Assembly (NCBI RefSeq): GCF_008386505.1
Contig: NZ_VUNZ01000001.1
Span: forward strand, 186,001 to 250,000
Length of the DNA: 64,000 nucleotides
Reading direction: 5' to 3'
Source of the DNA: Chryseobacterium sediminis
GTDB taxonomy: Bacteria; Bacteroidota; Bacteroidia; Flavobacteriales; Weeksellaceae
Shown here one piece after another: positions 16,915-25,859 of this stretch (positions are counted from its first letter, which is position 1; every line of letters begins with the position of its first letter). A program made the position numbers and the translations under genes. The notes under the pieces were generated by a model. It saw only the letters and a list, made by a program, of their open reading frames with translations. It was not told where the DNA came from and made no database searches.

Positions 16915-17664
16915 ATGAAAAAACATTTATTAGCATTAATGATGGTGTTTGGCGGGGTATTGATCAATGCACAAAGCATTTATGCAGGGCAGACATTAAG
17001 ACAGGATAAAAAATACTGGGCGGATAACAATGGATATTATCTGATCTTTCAGAATGACGGTAACCTAGTTTTCTATAACAGATCTGGTGCCCCTGCATGG
17101 GAATCAAAAACGACAAACAGAGGTGTGAGAGCAATTTTCCAAAGAGATGGTAATCTGGTAGTGTATACAAGAGGGAATGGTGTTGCTTTCAGCTCAAATA
17201 CAGATGGGCAGGGAGCGGATAAGCTATCCGTTCAGGATGATGGTAATCTTGTGATTTATAATGGTTCTAATCCTTTATGGGCTTCTCAGGGAGGTATTAG
17301 AAATAATAACGGCGGTGATCGTTATCGTGGAAATGACTATGTGTCAACAGGGTACAGATTTCGTAAGGATGTAAAACTGTATTCTTCAGACGGACGCTAT
17401 TACCTGGTATTTCAGGATGATGGTAATCTTGTTTTGGCTAATAGAAACGGGAATGCTATCTGGGCTACAGCAACTGATAATAGAGGAAGCAAAGCGGAAT
17501 TTCAAGGTGACGGAAATCTTGTAGTATATGATTCTTATAACAGAGCTGTCTGGAGTTCAAATACAGAAAACAGAGGGGCTGTAAAACTTACAGTACAAAA
17601 TGATGGAAACCTTGTGATCTACGGAAGAAATTCTCCACTATGGAGTTCCGGAACCAATAGATAA
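16915..17664 (+). CDS. Secreted bulb-type (mannose-binding) lectin
   Basis: A 249-residue secreted protein. The signal peptide is MKKHLLALMMVFGGVLINAQ, so the ATG at 16915 was chosen over an in-frame one at 16864. Two B-lectin domains follow, joined by a Gly/Asn-rich linker. Each carries three sugar-site repeats of the QxDxNxVxY type: QNDGNLVFY, QRDGNLVVY, QDDGNLVIY, QDDGNLVLA (tyrosine lost), QGDGNLVVY and QNDGNLVIY. This motif binds mannose in monocot lectins, and bacterial relatives include lectin-like bacteriocins. No T9SS tail is present, so it is probably released to the periplasm or beyond. The role is unknown. Confidence 0.88.
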   Translation: MKKHLLALMMVFGGVLINAQSIYAGQTLRQDKKYWADNNGYYLIFQNDGNLVFYNRSGAPAWESKTTNRGVRAIFQRDGNLVVYTRGNGVAFSSNTDGQGADKLSVQDDGNLVIYNGSNPLWASQGGIRNNNGGDRYRGNDYVSTGYRFRKDVKLYSSDGRYYLVFQDDGNLVLANRNGNAIWATATDNRGSKAEFQGDGNLVVYDSYNRAVWSSNTENRGAVKLTVQNDGNLVIYGRNSPLWSSGTNR

Positions 17665-17682
17665 ATGAATTTTCTATACAAT

Positions 17683-17715
17683 AAAAAAGACTGCCGTAAG
17701 GACAGTCTTTTTTTT
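17683..17715. terminator. Terminator between the lectin and DUF4153 genes
   Basis: An 11-bp stem (17683-17693 with 17703-17713) with a 9-nt loop and T-run follows the lectin stop codon. The symmetric A/T arms allow it to stop the convergent DUF4153 transcript too. Confidence 0.85.
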
Positions 17716-17720
17716 ATCTA

Positions 17721-19505
17721 TTATTTTAATCTTATCAGAATATAAACATTCTCAAAATAAATACTGGCTAACTCATTGTCAGAATATTTTTCTCTTGTAA
17801 TGTCACTGAAAAGAAGTTTGACATGGTATTTGCCCAAATCAGATTCCATTGCTATTTCAGGAACTTTTACGGTGCCGTTTTTGTTTTTATTTTCTTCAAA
17901 TAATTTCATGATTTGTGGCCCGAAATCTACTTCTTCCTGAGAATTTAATCTTAGTCTCAATGAGGATTTATCGGTCAGCTGATCCGTAAGTTCAAACTGA
18001 TCTTCATTCAGGTTCTGCGGATCTCTGCTGTAACGGTGGAAAGTAAGTAAATATTGATAGTTTTCAATTCCTATAATTTGTTTTTCAGGAACAAGAACAA
18101 TTCTATTGAGTTCGTAAGGTCTATTTTTAACAGTGATATTTACATCCGAAAATTTATTTTGAATCGTATAATTAATGCTATAAAATGCCCCCTTTTCAAT
18201 ATTATCAGATAACTCGGCCTGATCTTTTTGATTCAATAGATTTGATAAAAATTCACCTTGTTTTCTCTCTGCTAGAAATTCAAATTTATCAGCAATTTCA
18301 TTACGAACTGTATCTGTGACTTTTTTATTGAAATTAATTTTACCGGCACTGATTAATTGATTTTGATTTAAAATATTCATTAGTTCTGTCTTCTGACTTC
18401 TCTTGGCAACACTGAAAGCATTGAAATAGGGGAAGATTAAAGCAAAAGCTCCAAATAAAAATAAGCTGACCGGAATAAACTTTATCGTTGCCTTTCTACT
18501 GAAAATAAAGTAGATAACTATGCTGAGCAGCCAAAGTGCGAGAAGGAAAACAAAGTATCTCGGTTCTGTATAGCCATACTCCAGAATTCTTGTGAAAATA
18601 GCTGTGAAAAGCAGGATGATTAAAGGAATAATGGTGTAGTAAAATGCCTTTGAGAATATCTTAACCCATGATTTTGCATTTTCCTCTTTTAATGGATGTA
18701 CCAGAAGCAATGCCAGAATCCCAACAATGCTGTAAGCCAGAACAAGATAAGAAACCCAGCCTCTTGGAAGCTGCCAGTTGATCAGGATTTTAAAAGAATA
18801 AAAATAAAGAATTGCTACATAAATAAGCAACAGCGGGATTAAGATAAACTGTGTGAAAAATTTTAAAACAACAGGGTATGTTCCGTCTTTTTCAAGATTA
18901 TTTAAACCTTTATCATTGAATAAAAGGAAAATAAAACTGCTCCCGAAAATAGCCAGAACAAAAAATGTATCTGTATAAATCCTGTGATGAAAATGAAAGT
19001 CAAAAAGTTTATCGACAGCTAGAATGGCTAATTCAACTCCTCCCGTCAAAACCCCTGTAAATACAACAGTAAGGAAAAAATTGACAAAAAGATTTTTGTT
19101 GTATTGCCAGAATCTAAGTTCTCTGTCTTTTTCAAGAAACGGAACAAAAGAAACCAATAAGTGGGAGAGGAGAGCCGTAACTGCAATGATGTAAGCATAG
19201 ACCTCTGTGAAGTTATTCTTTTTATCAGGAAGAATACAATAGAATCCAATGAGAAAAGCAACACCGAATACGTTTAATAATAATTCTTTCCCGATTCTCT
19301 GTGATGCCATTTTCAGGGCAAACATCAGTGAAATTCCGAGACAGGCACAAATCGTAAACTTAATGTACGCTGTAACTTCCTCAAGTTCTGTTTCAGCAAT
19401 GCAGATAGCACCGATTGCTGCTAATAAAGCCACTGCCAGAACCATCGGATAGCGGAAAATAACTTCATTGGCCCGGCCTAACGTTTCCTGGAATTTTGTT
19501 TTCAT
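17721..19505 (-). CDS. DUF4153 family membrane protein
   Basis: A 594-residue integral membrane protein with roughly twelve hydrophobic segments up to about residue 370 and a soluble C-terminal domain of about 220 residues. The motif GGVELAILAVDKLFDFHF and the following helices match DUF4153, a family of unknown role in Gram-negative bacteria. It is the last gene of a minus-strand unit with the PAP2 and BlaI-like genes, 25 bases downstream of the latter. A control link through the BlaI-like regulator is possible. Confidence 0.85.
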   Translation of the reverse strand: MKTKFQETLGRANEVIFRYPMVLAVALLAAIGAICIAETELEEVTAYIKFTICACLGISLMFALKMASQRIGKELLLNVFGVAFLIGFYCILPDKKNNFTEVYAYIIAVTALLSHLLVSFVPFLEKDRELRFWQYNKNLFVNFFLTVVFTGVLTGGVELAILAVDKLFDFHFHHRIYTDTFFVLAIFGSSFIFLLFNDKGLNNLEKDGTYPVVLKFFTQFILIPLLLIYVAILYFYSFKILINWQLPRGWVSYLVLAYSIVGILALLLVHPLKEENAKSWVKIFSKAFYYTIIPLIILLFTAIFTRILEYGYTEPRYFVFLLALWLLSIVIYFIFSRKATIKFIPVSLFLFGAFALIFPYFNAFSVAKRSQKTELMNILNQNQLISAGKINFNKKVTDTVRNEIADKFEFLAERKQGEFLSNLLNQKDQAELSDNIEKGAFYSINYTIQNKFSDVNITVKNRPYELNRIVLVPEKQIIGIENYQYLLTFHRYSRDPQNLNEDQFELTDQLTDKSSLRLRLNSQEEVDFGPQIMKLFEENKNKNGTVKVPEIAMESDLGKYHVKLLFSDITREKYSDNELASIYFENVYILIRLK

Positions 19506-19530
19506 GATTTGGTGTTTTTTGAGAATAAGA

Positions 19531-20022
19531 TTAATCTTTTTTCTTCTTTTTCTTTTTGTCTTTGTCCTTGTCTTTCACCTTTTCTTTGGTCTTCTTTTCT
19601 TTTTTAGGACTTAGGATTTCTTCAGCAATTTCAAACTTCGGTTCTTCAACCTTTGCTGGTTTTATTTCGATTTTTAGATCGAAATGTCCCTTCATGTCTT
19701 CCTGGGAAATTAATTTTTCGCTTAATAAAAGCTCCAGGATTTCCTTCCCTGAATTATTAAAGAAGTTGTGCGAAAGTTCTTTCAATAGGAATTTTTTATA
19801 TCCTTCCAAAGGAACAAGCACAGAATATTTAAAAATCCTTCCTTCTTTTACAGTGGATAGATAGCCTTTCTCAACCAATATTTTCAAATAAGTGGAAACC
19901 GTATTCTGGTGTGGTTTAGGTTCCGGATGCTGCTCCATAACGTCCTTCAGATAGAAAGATTCCATTTTCCAAAACAGCTTCATAAAGTTTTCTTCTGCGG
20001 CAGTAAGATGATTTATTTTCAT
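19531..20022 (-). CDS. BlaI/MecI-type regulator with Lys-rich tail
   Basis: A 163-residue protein. Residues 1-70 form a penicillinase-repressor winged helix (LTAAEENFMKLFWKMESF, HQNTVSTYLKILVEKGYL). The C-terminal half diverges from the family and ends in a highly charged KDKDKKKKKKKD tail. No BlaR1/MecR1 sensor protease is nearby, so the usual proteolytic induction is not evident. The ATG at 20022 was chosen because it begins the recognisable domain (MKINHLTAAE) and lies 8 bases after the PAP2 stop. It may repress its own operon. Confidence 0.82.
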   Translation of the reverse strand: MKINHLTAAEENFMKLFWKMESFYLKDVMEQHPEPKPHQNTVSTYLKILVEKGYLSTVKEGRIFKYSVLVPLEGYKKFLLKELSHNFFNNSGKEILELLLSEKLISQEDMKGHFDLKIEIKPAKVEEPKFEIAEEILSPKKEKKTKEKVKDKDKDKKKKKKKD

Positions 20023-20030
20023 AGAGTATT

Positions 20031-20633
20031 CTAATGTTGAAATTGAATATTGCAATAAAGATAGATAAAAGATACCATAAAAGCTATTCCAGCTCCCATA
20101 AATACTTCTTTTACGGTGTGTCTTTTTAAAATAACGCGGGTAATACCAACCAAAGCAGCAATTCCCAGCCATAGCAGACCCATTTTCCAGTCGAGGCTGA
20201 AAAATAACGCCGCTACAAATATATTGAATGCGGTATGCATCGAACTTTTGATGAAAAGATTGCTGACCTGTAAGGCAAATAGAAGAATTAAAATAAACAA
20301 CATGACAAGATCAACAGATCCGTTTTTGATGTAATGGAAGAGAAGATAAGCAATTACACAGGCTGCAATAAATATATACAGTGTTTTTCTTTGAACCCGG
20401 TTTGATACATCCATATTAGTATACCTTCCTGTTTTTACATTCCACACCAGCCAAATGACAACCGGAATAATAATCATTGCTAATATGGGAATGAAGTACA
20501 TCATAGAATCTTTAAGGGTGTATTCCCTGATACTCATATATATGAAAAAAATGATCAGAGAGACCAGGGGATTGAAAAAATCAGAGATAACTTTTGAAAT
20601 TTTGTGTAATAATGAAGACTGCTTTTCTTCCAT
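20031..20633 (-). CDS. PAP2 superfamily membrane phosphatase
   Basis: A 200-residue inner-membrane protein with about six helices. The segments KSSMHTAF and RVILKRHTVKEVFMG correspond to the second and third PAP2 phosphatase motifs, each with its histidine; motif one is weak. Such enzymes dephosphorylate lipid or undecaprenyl pyrophosphates at the membrane. The ATG at 20633 is preferred over a TTG two codons upstream. It is first in the unit PAP2-BlaI-DUF4153 and has a complete promoter. Activity is likely but the weak first motif leaves doubt. Confidence 0.75.
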   Translation of the reverse strand: MEEKQSSLLHKISKVISDFFNPLVSLIIFFIYMSIREYTLKDSMMYFIPILAMIIIPVVIWLVWNVKTGRYTNMDVSNRVQRKTLYIFIAACVIAYLLFHYIKNGSVDLVMLFILILLFALQVSNLFIKSSMHTAFNIFVAALFFSLDWKMGLLWLGIAALVGITRVILKRHTVKEVFMGAGIAFMVSFIYLYCNIQFQH

Positions 20634-20649
20634 AATCAAGTTTAAAAAC

Positions 20650-20680
20650 CAAATATACCATTATAACCTCAAAAAACAAA
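20650..20680 (-). promoter_or_regulatory. Promoter of the PAP2-BlaI-DUF4153 operon
   Basis: On the minus strand, TTTG (20677-20680), a 19-base spacer and TATATTTG (20650-20657) give a full consensus promoter. It is 16 bases before the ATG at 20633. Confidence 0.65.
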
Positions 20681-20834
20681 CGAAAAACGGAGGTATGAAA
20701 GAGGTTGGATGATGCAAAAACAATTCATAATCAGTTGTTTTCGATGGCGTAAAATTATTTTTCAGTTATTTTAAATTACTATTAAATTTTGCCGAAAATG
20801 TATACCTTTAATTCATCAGTATTAATCTTATATA

Positions 20835-21266
20835 ATGAAACACCTATTCACATTCCTTTTGATCATCACAAGTTACTTTACTTTTGGACAAAAACTTTCT
20901 CAGGAAAATACTTCTGTGCAGTCAGTTCCCTTACATCAGTTAAGAATTTATGAAGTTCCGAAAGAAAACAAACAGGTTTTTCTGGACCGTTTCCGGGATC
21001 ACGCGCTTAGAATAATGAAGAAATACGGATTTACTATTGTCGCGATCTGGGAATCAGAATTCAGGGAAAAAACAGAATTTGTTTACCTGCTTGAATGGAA
21101 AAATGAAGACGCAATGAAAACAGCATGGGAAGGATTTATGGCAGATAAAGAATGGAAGGAGATTAAAGCCAGAACGGCAAAACAATATGGTAATTTCGTT
21201 AACGATATTGAAGACAGAACCCTCAAACTTACAGATTTTTCTCCGGAAAAGAAGCTCTTGAAATAA
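20835..21266 (+). CDS. Secreted NIPSNAP family protein
   Basis: A 143-residue protein with a signal peptide (MKHLFTFLLIITSYFTFGQ) and a single NIPSNAP dimeric alpha/beta-barrel domain. The domain is recognised by HQLRIYEVPKENKQVFLDRF and FVYLLEWKNEDAMKTAWEGF. The family has no settled biochemical role in bacteria. The signal peptide points to the periplasm. It stands alone, divergent from the PAP2 operon and followed by 317 non-coding bases before pdhA. Confidence 0.82.
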   Translation: MKHLFTFLLIITSYFTFGQKLSQENTSVQSVPLHQLRIYEVPKENKQVFLDRFRDHALRIMKKYGFTIVAIWESEFREKTEFVYLLEWKNEDAMKTAWEGFMADKEWKEIKARTAKQYGNFVNDIEDRTLKLTDFSPEKKLLK

Positions 21267-21538
21267 CCAAAAGAGATATTAACAATAATTAAAGAGGAAA
21301 GAAATAGAAGAATAAAAAGTATCGAATTCTGATATCTCCGAATTATTCATTGTTTCAGGAAAGCCATATGGATAGGCCGATTCCTTATATATCGTAATAA
21401 GAAAGCAACAGATAAAATCTTACTTCATGAGCCTTTCGCTGGGTCGAAAATTAAGAATAATCCATTCGGCCTGCAAATAGATTTTACAGAAAAAACGAAA
21501 AGTTATCTATGTATAGAATAAAAACAAAGTTTTTTTCA
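21267..21538. other. Intergenic region upstream of pdhA
   Basis: No reading frame, clear terminator or repeat is seen apart from short partial matches such as aggccgatt (21374-21382) and attcggcc (21463-21470). The pdhA promoter lies at its right end. Confidence 0.4.
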
Positions 21539-21546
21539 TAATTTTG
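21539..21546 (+). promoter_or_regulatory. -7 box of the pdhA-pdhC operon
   Basis: TAATTTTG is an exact TAnnTTTG match 37 bases before the pdhA ATG. No TTTG is found at the -33 distance. Confidence 0.45.
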
Positions 21547-21583
21547 CTCAACTATTTCATCATAAAAAAGCAAGAGCTAACAC

Positions 21584-22585
21584 ATGAAAGAATTTTCTAA
21601 AGAGGTATACCTGAAGTGGTATGAAGATATGACAATGTGGAGAAGGTTTGAAGACAAATGCCGTTCTCTTTACCTAAAACAAAAGATCAGAGGATTTTTA
21701 CATTTGTATAACGGTCAGGAAGCTATCCCTGCAGGATTCACGCATGCCATGGATCTTACAAAGGATAGTATGATTACTGCTTACAGATGCCACATCCATC
21801 CAATGGCGATGGGAGTAGATCCTAAAAGAATCATGGCTGAACTTTGTGGTAAAGCTACTGGAACATCCGGAGGTATGGGTGGATCTATGCACATTTTCAG
21901 TAAAGAACACCGTTTTTATGGAGGACACGGTATCGTTGGAGGACAAATTCCTTTAGGAGCAGGTATTGCTTTTGCAGATAAATATTTTGACAGAAAAGCA
22001 GTGAACATCTGTTTCTTTGGAGACGGAGCTGCAAGACAAGGTTCTTTACATGAGACATTCAACATGGCAATGAACTGGAAACTTCCTGTAGTATTTGTGG
22101 TAGAAAACAACCAATATGCGATGGGAACTTCTGTAAAAAGAACTGCCAACCACGAAGATATCTATAAATTAGGATTAGGATACGAAATGCCTTGTCTTGC
22201 TGTAGATGCAATGGATCCTGTAAAAGTAGCTGAAGCTGCTTATGAGGCTATTGAAAGAGCAAGAAGAGGAGACGGGCCTACATTCATTGAAGCAAGAACA
22301 TACCGTTACAGAGGACACTCTATGTCTGATGCTGAACCATATAGATCTAAAGAAGAAGTAGCACTTCATAAAAATGATGACCCAATCGAACTTATAAAAC
22401 ATAGAATTTTAGAAAACGGATGGGCTACAGAAGCAGAATTGGAAACTATGGATAACAAGTCAAGAGACTTCGTTGAAGAGTGTATCGAATTTATGGAAAA
22501 CTCTCCATATCCAGAGACAGAAAAGATCTATGAATATGTATACGCTCAGGAAAACTATCCATTCCTAGACAAATTAGAAAATTAA
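21584..22585 (+). CDS. pdhA: Pyruvate dehydrogenase E1 component, alpha subunit
   Basis: A 333-residue thiamine-diphosphate subunit of the E1 heterotetramer, which decarboxylates pyruvate and loads the lipoyl group of E2. The ThDP motif GDGAARQGSLHE...VENN is present, as are GGMGGSMH and the phosphorylation-loop region YRYRGHSMSDAEPYR. Length is normal for the alpha subunit. pdhC follows 86 bases downstream on the same strand, but the E1 beta gene is not in this window, so the complex genes are split. Confidence 0.96.
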   Translation: MKEFSKEVYLKWYEDMTMWRRFEDKCRSLYLKQKIRGFLHLYNGQEAIPAGFTHAMDLTKDSMITAYRCHIHPMAMGVDPKRIMAELCGKATGTSGGMGGSMHIFSKEHRFYGGHGIVGGQIPLGAGIAFADKYFDRKAVNICFFGDGAARQGSLHETFNMAMNWKLPVVFVVENNQYAMGTSVKRTANHEDIYKLGLGYEMPCLAVDAMDPVKVAEAAYEAIERARRGDGPTFIEARTYRYRGHSMSDAEPYRSKEEVALHKNDDPIELIKHRILENGWATEAELETMDNKSRDFVEECIEFMENSPYPETEKIYEYVYAQENYPFLDKLEN

Positions 22586-22671
22586 TAATTAGATAATTTG
22601 AGAATTTGAAAATGAATTAGATTTTTTAATTCTCTCATCATCACATTAACAAATTATCATATTAGAAAATT

Positions 22672-24264
22672 ATGGCAGAAGTAATTACGATGCCCCGCCT
22701 ATCCGACACTATGACGGAAGGTAAAGTGGCAAAATGGCATAAAAAAGTAGGAGATAAAGTAAAAGAAGGAGATATCTTAGCGGAAATTGAAACTGACAAA
22801 GCCGTTCAGGATTTCGAATCTGAAATAGAAGGTACCCTTTTATACGTAGGCGTAGAAGAAGGAGGTGCTGCTGCTGTAGACTCTGTTTTGGCTATTATCG
22901 GGAATGAAGGAGAAGATATTTCAGGATTAACAGGTGGAGCTGCTGCTCCCGCTGCTGGAACTGAAGAAAAAAAATCAGAAGAACAACCTAAAGCAGAAAC
23001 TGCTGCACCTGCTGCAGAAGTTCCGGCTGGAGTAGAAGTTATTACCATGCCAAGACTTTCTGATACAATGACAGAAGGTAAAGTAGCTAAATGGCACAAA
23101 AATGTAGGAGATACAGTAAAAGAAGGAGATCTTCTTGCTGAGATCGAAACAGATAAAGCGGTACAGGACTTTGAATCTGAATTCAATGGAGTATTATTGA
23201 AGCAGGGTGTAGAAGAAGGAGGTGCTGCTCCGGTTGATTCCGTATTAGCAATTATTGGCCCTGCAGGAACAGACGTTTCCGCTGTAGGCGCTCCAAAATC
23301 TGCGGCTGCATCAACTGAAAAACCAGCTGAACAAAAAACAGAAGCTAAAACAGAAGAAAAAGCAGCTCCGGTTGCAAATACTTCATCTTCTGACAGAGTT
23401 GCAATCTCTCCACTGGCTAAGAAAATGGCTCAGGATAAAGGAGTTGATATCCACAGTGTTCAGGGATCTGGTGAGAATGGAAGAATCGTTAAAAAAGATA
23501 TTGAAAACTATCAGCCGGCTGCGAAATCAGCTGCTTCAGCTCCAGCAGTAAGTGCTGCTCCAGTTGCAGTAAGCTTCGTACAGGGTGAAGATACAGAGAC
23601 TCCAAACTCTCAGGTAAGAAATATTATTGCAAAACGTCTTTCTGAAAGTAAATTCTCTGCTCCTCATTACTATCTGATGGTTGAGATCAACATGGATAAA
23701 GCAATTGAAGCAAGAAAAGAAATCAATTCTTTACCTGATACTAAGATCTCTTTCAATGATATGATCATTAAAGCGACTGCAATTGCTTTAAGAAAACACC
23801 CTCAGGTAAATTCAAGCTGGGCAGGTGATAAGATCATCCACAGAGGAAATATCAATATTGGTGTAGCAGTAGCTATTCCTGACGGATTGGTAGTTCCTGT
23901 ATTGAAAAATACAGATCAGATGACGTATACTCAGATTTCTGCATCCGTAAAAGATATGGCTTCAAGAGCTAAGAGCAAAGGTCTTAAAGCTAACGAAATG
24001 GAAGGATCTACATTCTCTATTTCTAACTTAGGAATGTTCGGAATCGAAACGTTTACAAGTATCATTAACCAGCCAAACTCTGCTATCCTTTCAGTAGGAG
24101 CAATCATCGAGAAGCCAATCGTAAAAGATGGTCAGATTGTAGTTGGAAACACAATGAAACTTTCATTGGCATGTGACCACAGAGTAGTAGATGGTGCTAC
24201 AGGTGCGCAATTCTTACAAACATTAAGAACATATTTAGAAAGTCCATTAACATTGTTATTGTAA
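22672..24264 (+). CDS. pdhC: Dihydrolipoamide acetyltransferase (pyruvate dehydrogenase E2) with two lipoyl domains
   Basis: A 530-residue E2 core enzyme. Two nearly identical lipoyl domains carry the swinging-arm lysines K43 and K162, both in IETDKAVQDFES. Ala/Pro/Glu-rich linkers separate them. A peripheral-subunit-binding domain (about 244-280, ISPLAKKMAQDKGVD) and the catalytic acyltransferase domain with CDHRVVDG and the active H503 follow. The near duplication of lipoyl domains looks like a tandem copy. It transfers acetyl groups to CoA. It is cotranscribed with pdhA and ends at a strong terminator. Confidence 0.97.
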   Translation: MAEVITMPRLSDTMTEGKVAKWHKKVGDKVKEGDILAEIETDKAVQDFESEIEGTLLYVGVEEGGAAAVDSVLAIIGNEGEDISGLTGGAAAPAAGTEEKKSEEQPKAETAAPAAEVPAGVEVITMPRLSDTMTEGKVAKWHKNVGDTVKEGDLLAEIETDKAVQDFESEFNGVLLKQGVEEGGAAPVDSVLAIIGPAGTDVSAVGAPKSAAASTEKPAEQKTEAKTEEKAAPVANTSSSDRVAISPLAKKMAQDKGVDIHSVQGSGENGRIVKKDIENYQPAAKSAASAPAVSAAPVAVSFVQGEDTETPNSQVRNIIAKRLSESKFSAPHYYLMVEINMDKAIEARKEINSLPDTKISFNDMIIKATAIALRKHPQVNSSWAGDKIIHRGNINIGVAVAIPDGLVVPVLKNTDQMTYTQISASVKDMASRAKSKGLKANEMEGSTFSISNLGMFGIETFTSIINQPNSAILSVGAIIEKPIVKDGQIVVGNTMKLSLACDHRVVDGATGAQFLQTLRTYLESPLTLLL

Positions 24265-24285
24265 TTTCTGAAATAGAAAATATTG

Positions 24286-24312
24286 AAACCTCCCATTTGG
24301 GAGGTTTTTTTG
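24286..24312 (+). terminator. Terminator of the pdh operon
   Basis: A perfect 10-bp stem, aaacctccca (24286-24295) with tgggaggttt (24298-24307), continues into a T-run. The following stretch to about 24539 is AT-rich and shows no gene. Confidence 0.92.
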
Positions 24313-24539
24313 TTTTGTAAATAGCAATCCCAATAGTTGGACAGCACTTATAAGATTTTAAAAACCATATAATTGTAAAATGTAAAAGCAACGAGATTGA
24401 ATTTTATACTACTTATATCAGATTCTCATAATCATTAGAAACAAATTTTAGAAAATCCATTAAATATAATATGCTTTAGAAATTATGCCAAGATTTTATA
24501 ATGATGTCAATTTGAGAATTAGAAATTATCACGGTATTT

Positions 24540-24574
24540 TTTGATGGAATTTCAAAATCAAATTACTATTTTTG
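24540..24574 (+). promoter_or_regulatory. Promoter of lolD
   Basis: TTTG (24540-24543), 23 bases, then TATTTTTG (24567-24574). The -7 box ends 4 bases before the ATG, suggesting a leaderless or near-leaderless mRNA. Confidence 0.5.
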
Positions 24575-24578
24575 AATC

Positions 24579-25247
24579 ATGATTAAAGCAAGAAATATCC
24601 ATAAATCTTATGGGAATTTAGAAGTACTGAAAGGAGTTGATATTCATATCAAAATGGGCGAGGTGGTTTCTATTGTAGGAGAATCAGGAGCAGGTAAATC
24701 TACATTGCTGCAGATTTTAGGAACGCTGGATCATCCGAGCCAATCAAATAAATATGATACTGAAATTGAAATAGCAGGAGAGTCATTTATTAATATGAAT
24801 GATAAGCAGCTGTCAAAGTTCAGAAATCAGAATATCGGTTTTGTATTTCAGTTTCATCAGCTTCTTCCGGAGTTTACAGCACTGGAAAATGTATTGCTTC
24901 CAACAAAAATAGCCGGAGCAAATGAAAGAGAAGCTCTTGAAAAGGCTTATGCTTTATTTGAAGATTTGAAGATAGAACAAAGGCTGAATCATAAACCCAA
25001 TCAGCTTTCAGGGGGAGAAGCGCAAAGGGTAGCTGTAGCAAGAGCTTTAATCAATTCACCCAAAATTATTTTTGCGGATGAACCTACAGGAAACCTGGAT
25101 TCTAAGAATGCGGATGATCTTCACAGATTATTTTTCGATCTGAGAGATAAATACAATCAGACATTCGTCATTGTAACCCACAACCCGAATCTTGCAGAAA
25201 TTACAGACCGCAAACTCATCATGAAAGACGGAATGATCATAGAATAG
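24579..25247 (+). CDS. lolD: Lipoprotein-release ABC transporter ATPase LolD-like
   Basis: A 222-residue ABC ATPase of the LolD/MacB-type clade. Walker [10 protein letters not shown], signature LSGGEAQR, Walker [14 protein letters not shown] and the switch histidine in VTHN are all present. In the Lol pathway this subunit powers release of outer-membrane lipoproteins with LolC/E-type permeases. No permease gene is adjacent, which is common in Bacteroidetes. A related MacB- or FtsE-like role cannot be excluded. An L,D-transpeptidase-fold gene follows after 16 bases. Confidence 0.85.
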   Translation: MIKARNIHKSYGNLEVLKGVDIHIKMGEVVSIVGESGAGKSTLLQILGTLDHPSQSNKYDTEIEIAGESFINMNDKQLSKFRNQNIGFVFQFHQLLPEFTALENVLLPTKIAGANEREALEKAYALFEDLKIEQRLNHKPNQLSGGEAQRVAVARALINSPKIIFADEPTGNLDSKNADDLHRLFFDLRDKYNQTFVIVTHNPNLAEITDRKLIMKDGMIIE

Positions 25248-25263
25248 AAGTACACAGCACCAG

Positions 25264-25842
25264 ATGATGAAACACTTTATTTTTCTTTTTATAATTTTAA
25301 TTTCCTGTTCAAAAGCTGAATCTCAGCAGTTGAATACATTGAATGTACCCCAGACGAAGATTTCAGAGGTTAAAAATTATATCAAAGGAAAAGAATATAA
25401 CCAGGAGCTGGCTGTTTTTATCAACTTTAAAATCCCTTCCGGGAAATATCGTTACTTCATCTATAACCTGAAAAATAATACAATTGTACAACAGGCTGTT
25501 GTATCTCATGGCTCAGGCTCTGTCATTCCAAAATCAGATGCTTTAAAATTCAGTAATATTGAAGGTTCTTATCAATCATCTCTGGGAAAATATGCCATAG
25601 GAGAAAGCTATGTGGGAAAATTTGGTAAAGCTTACCGTTTAAAAGGCCTTGACTCTACCAACAGCAATGCAATGCAAAGAGCAATTGTCCTTCATTCCTA
25701 CGGATGTATTCCGGATGTAGAATCTCAGACCCCGGCATGTTTAAGCTTAGGATGTCCTATGCTTTCGGTGAATGCTCTTAAAGAAACCGCAAAATATATT
25801 GATCAGTCGGCAAAACCGGTGATCCTGTATGCATTTTATTAA
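25264..25842 (+). CDS. Murein L,D-transpeptidase catalytic-domain lipoprotein
   Basis: A 192-residue envelope protein. The N-terminus MMKHFIFLFIILISCSK has a lipobox-like LISC. The rest matches the YkuD-related murein L,D-transpeptidase family: VLHSYG with H144 and SLGCPMLS with the likely catalytic C164. Such enzymes cross-link or modify peptidoglycan through a cysteine. Two adjacent ATG codons start the frame and the first was kept. It sits 16 bases after lolD and 17 bases before radC, so the three genes may be cotranscribed. Confidence 0.85.
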   Translation: MMKHFIFLFIILISCSKAESQQLNTLNVPQTKISEVKNYIKGKEYNQELAVFINFKIPSGKYRYFIYNLKNNTIVQQAVVSHGSGSVIPKSDALKFSNIEGSYQSSLGKYAIGESYVGKFGKAYRLKGLDSTNSNAMQRAIVLHSYGCIPDVESQTPACLSLGCPMLSVNALKETAKYIDQSAKPVILYAFY

Positions 25843-25859
25843 TTCATAATCTCTTTTCC

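Noticed and set aside
20023..20172. N-terminal extension of the BlaI-like frame by 50 residues
   Set aside because: It lies fully inside the PAP2 gene on the same strand, and the added residues have no relation to the winged-helix family; the ATG at 20022 fits the domain.
23035..23280. Possible assembly duplication in pdhC
   Set aside because: The repeated block is the second lipoyl domain, which differs from the first in many codons, and E2 proteins with two lipoyl domains are well known.
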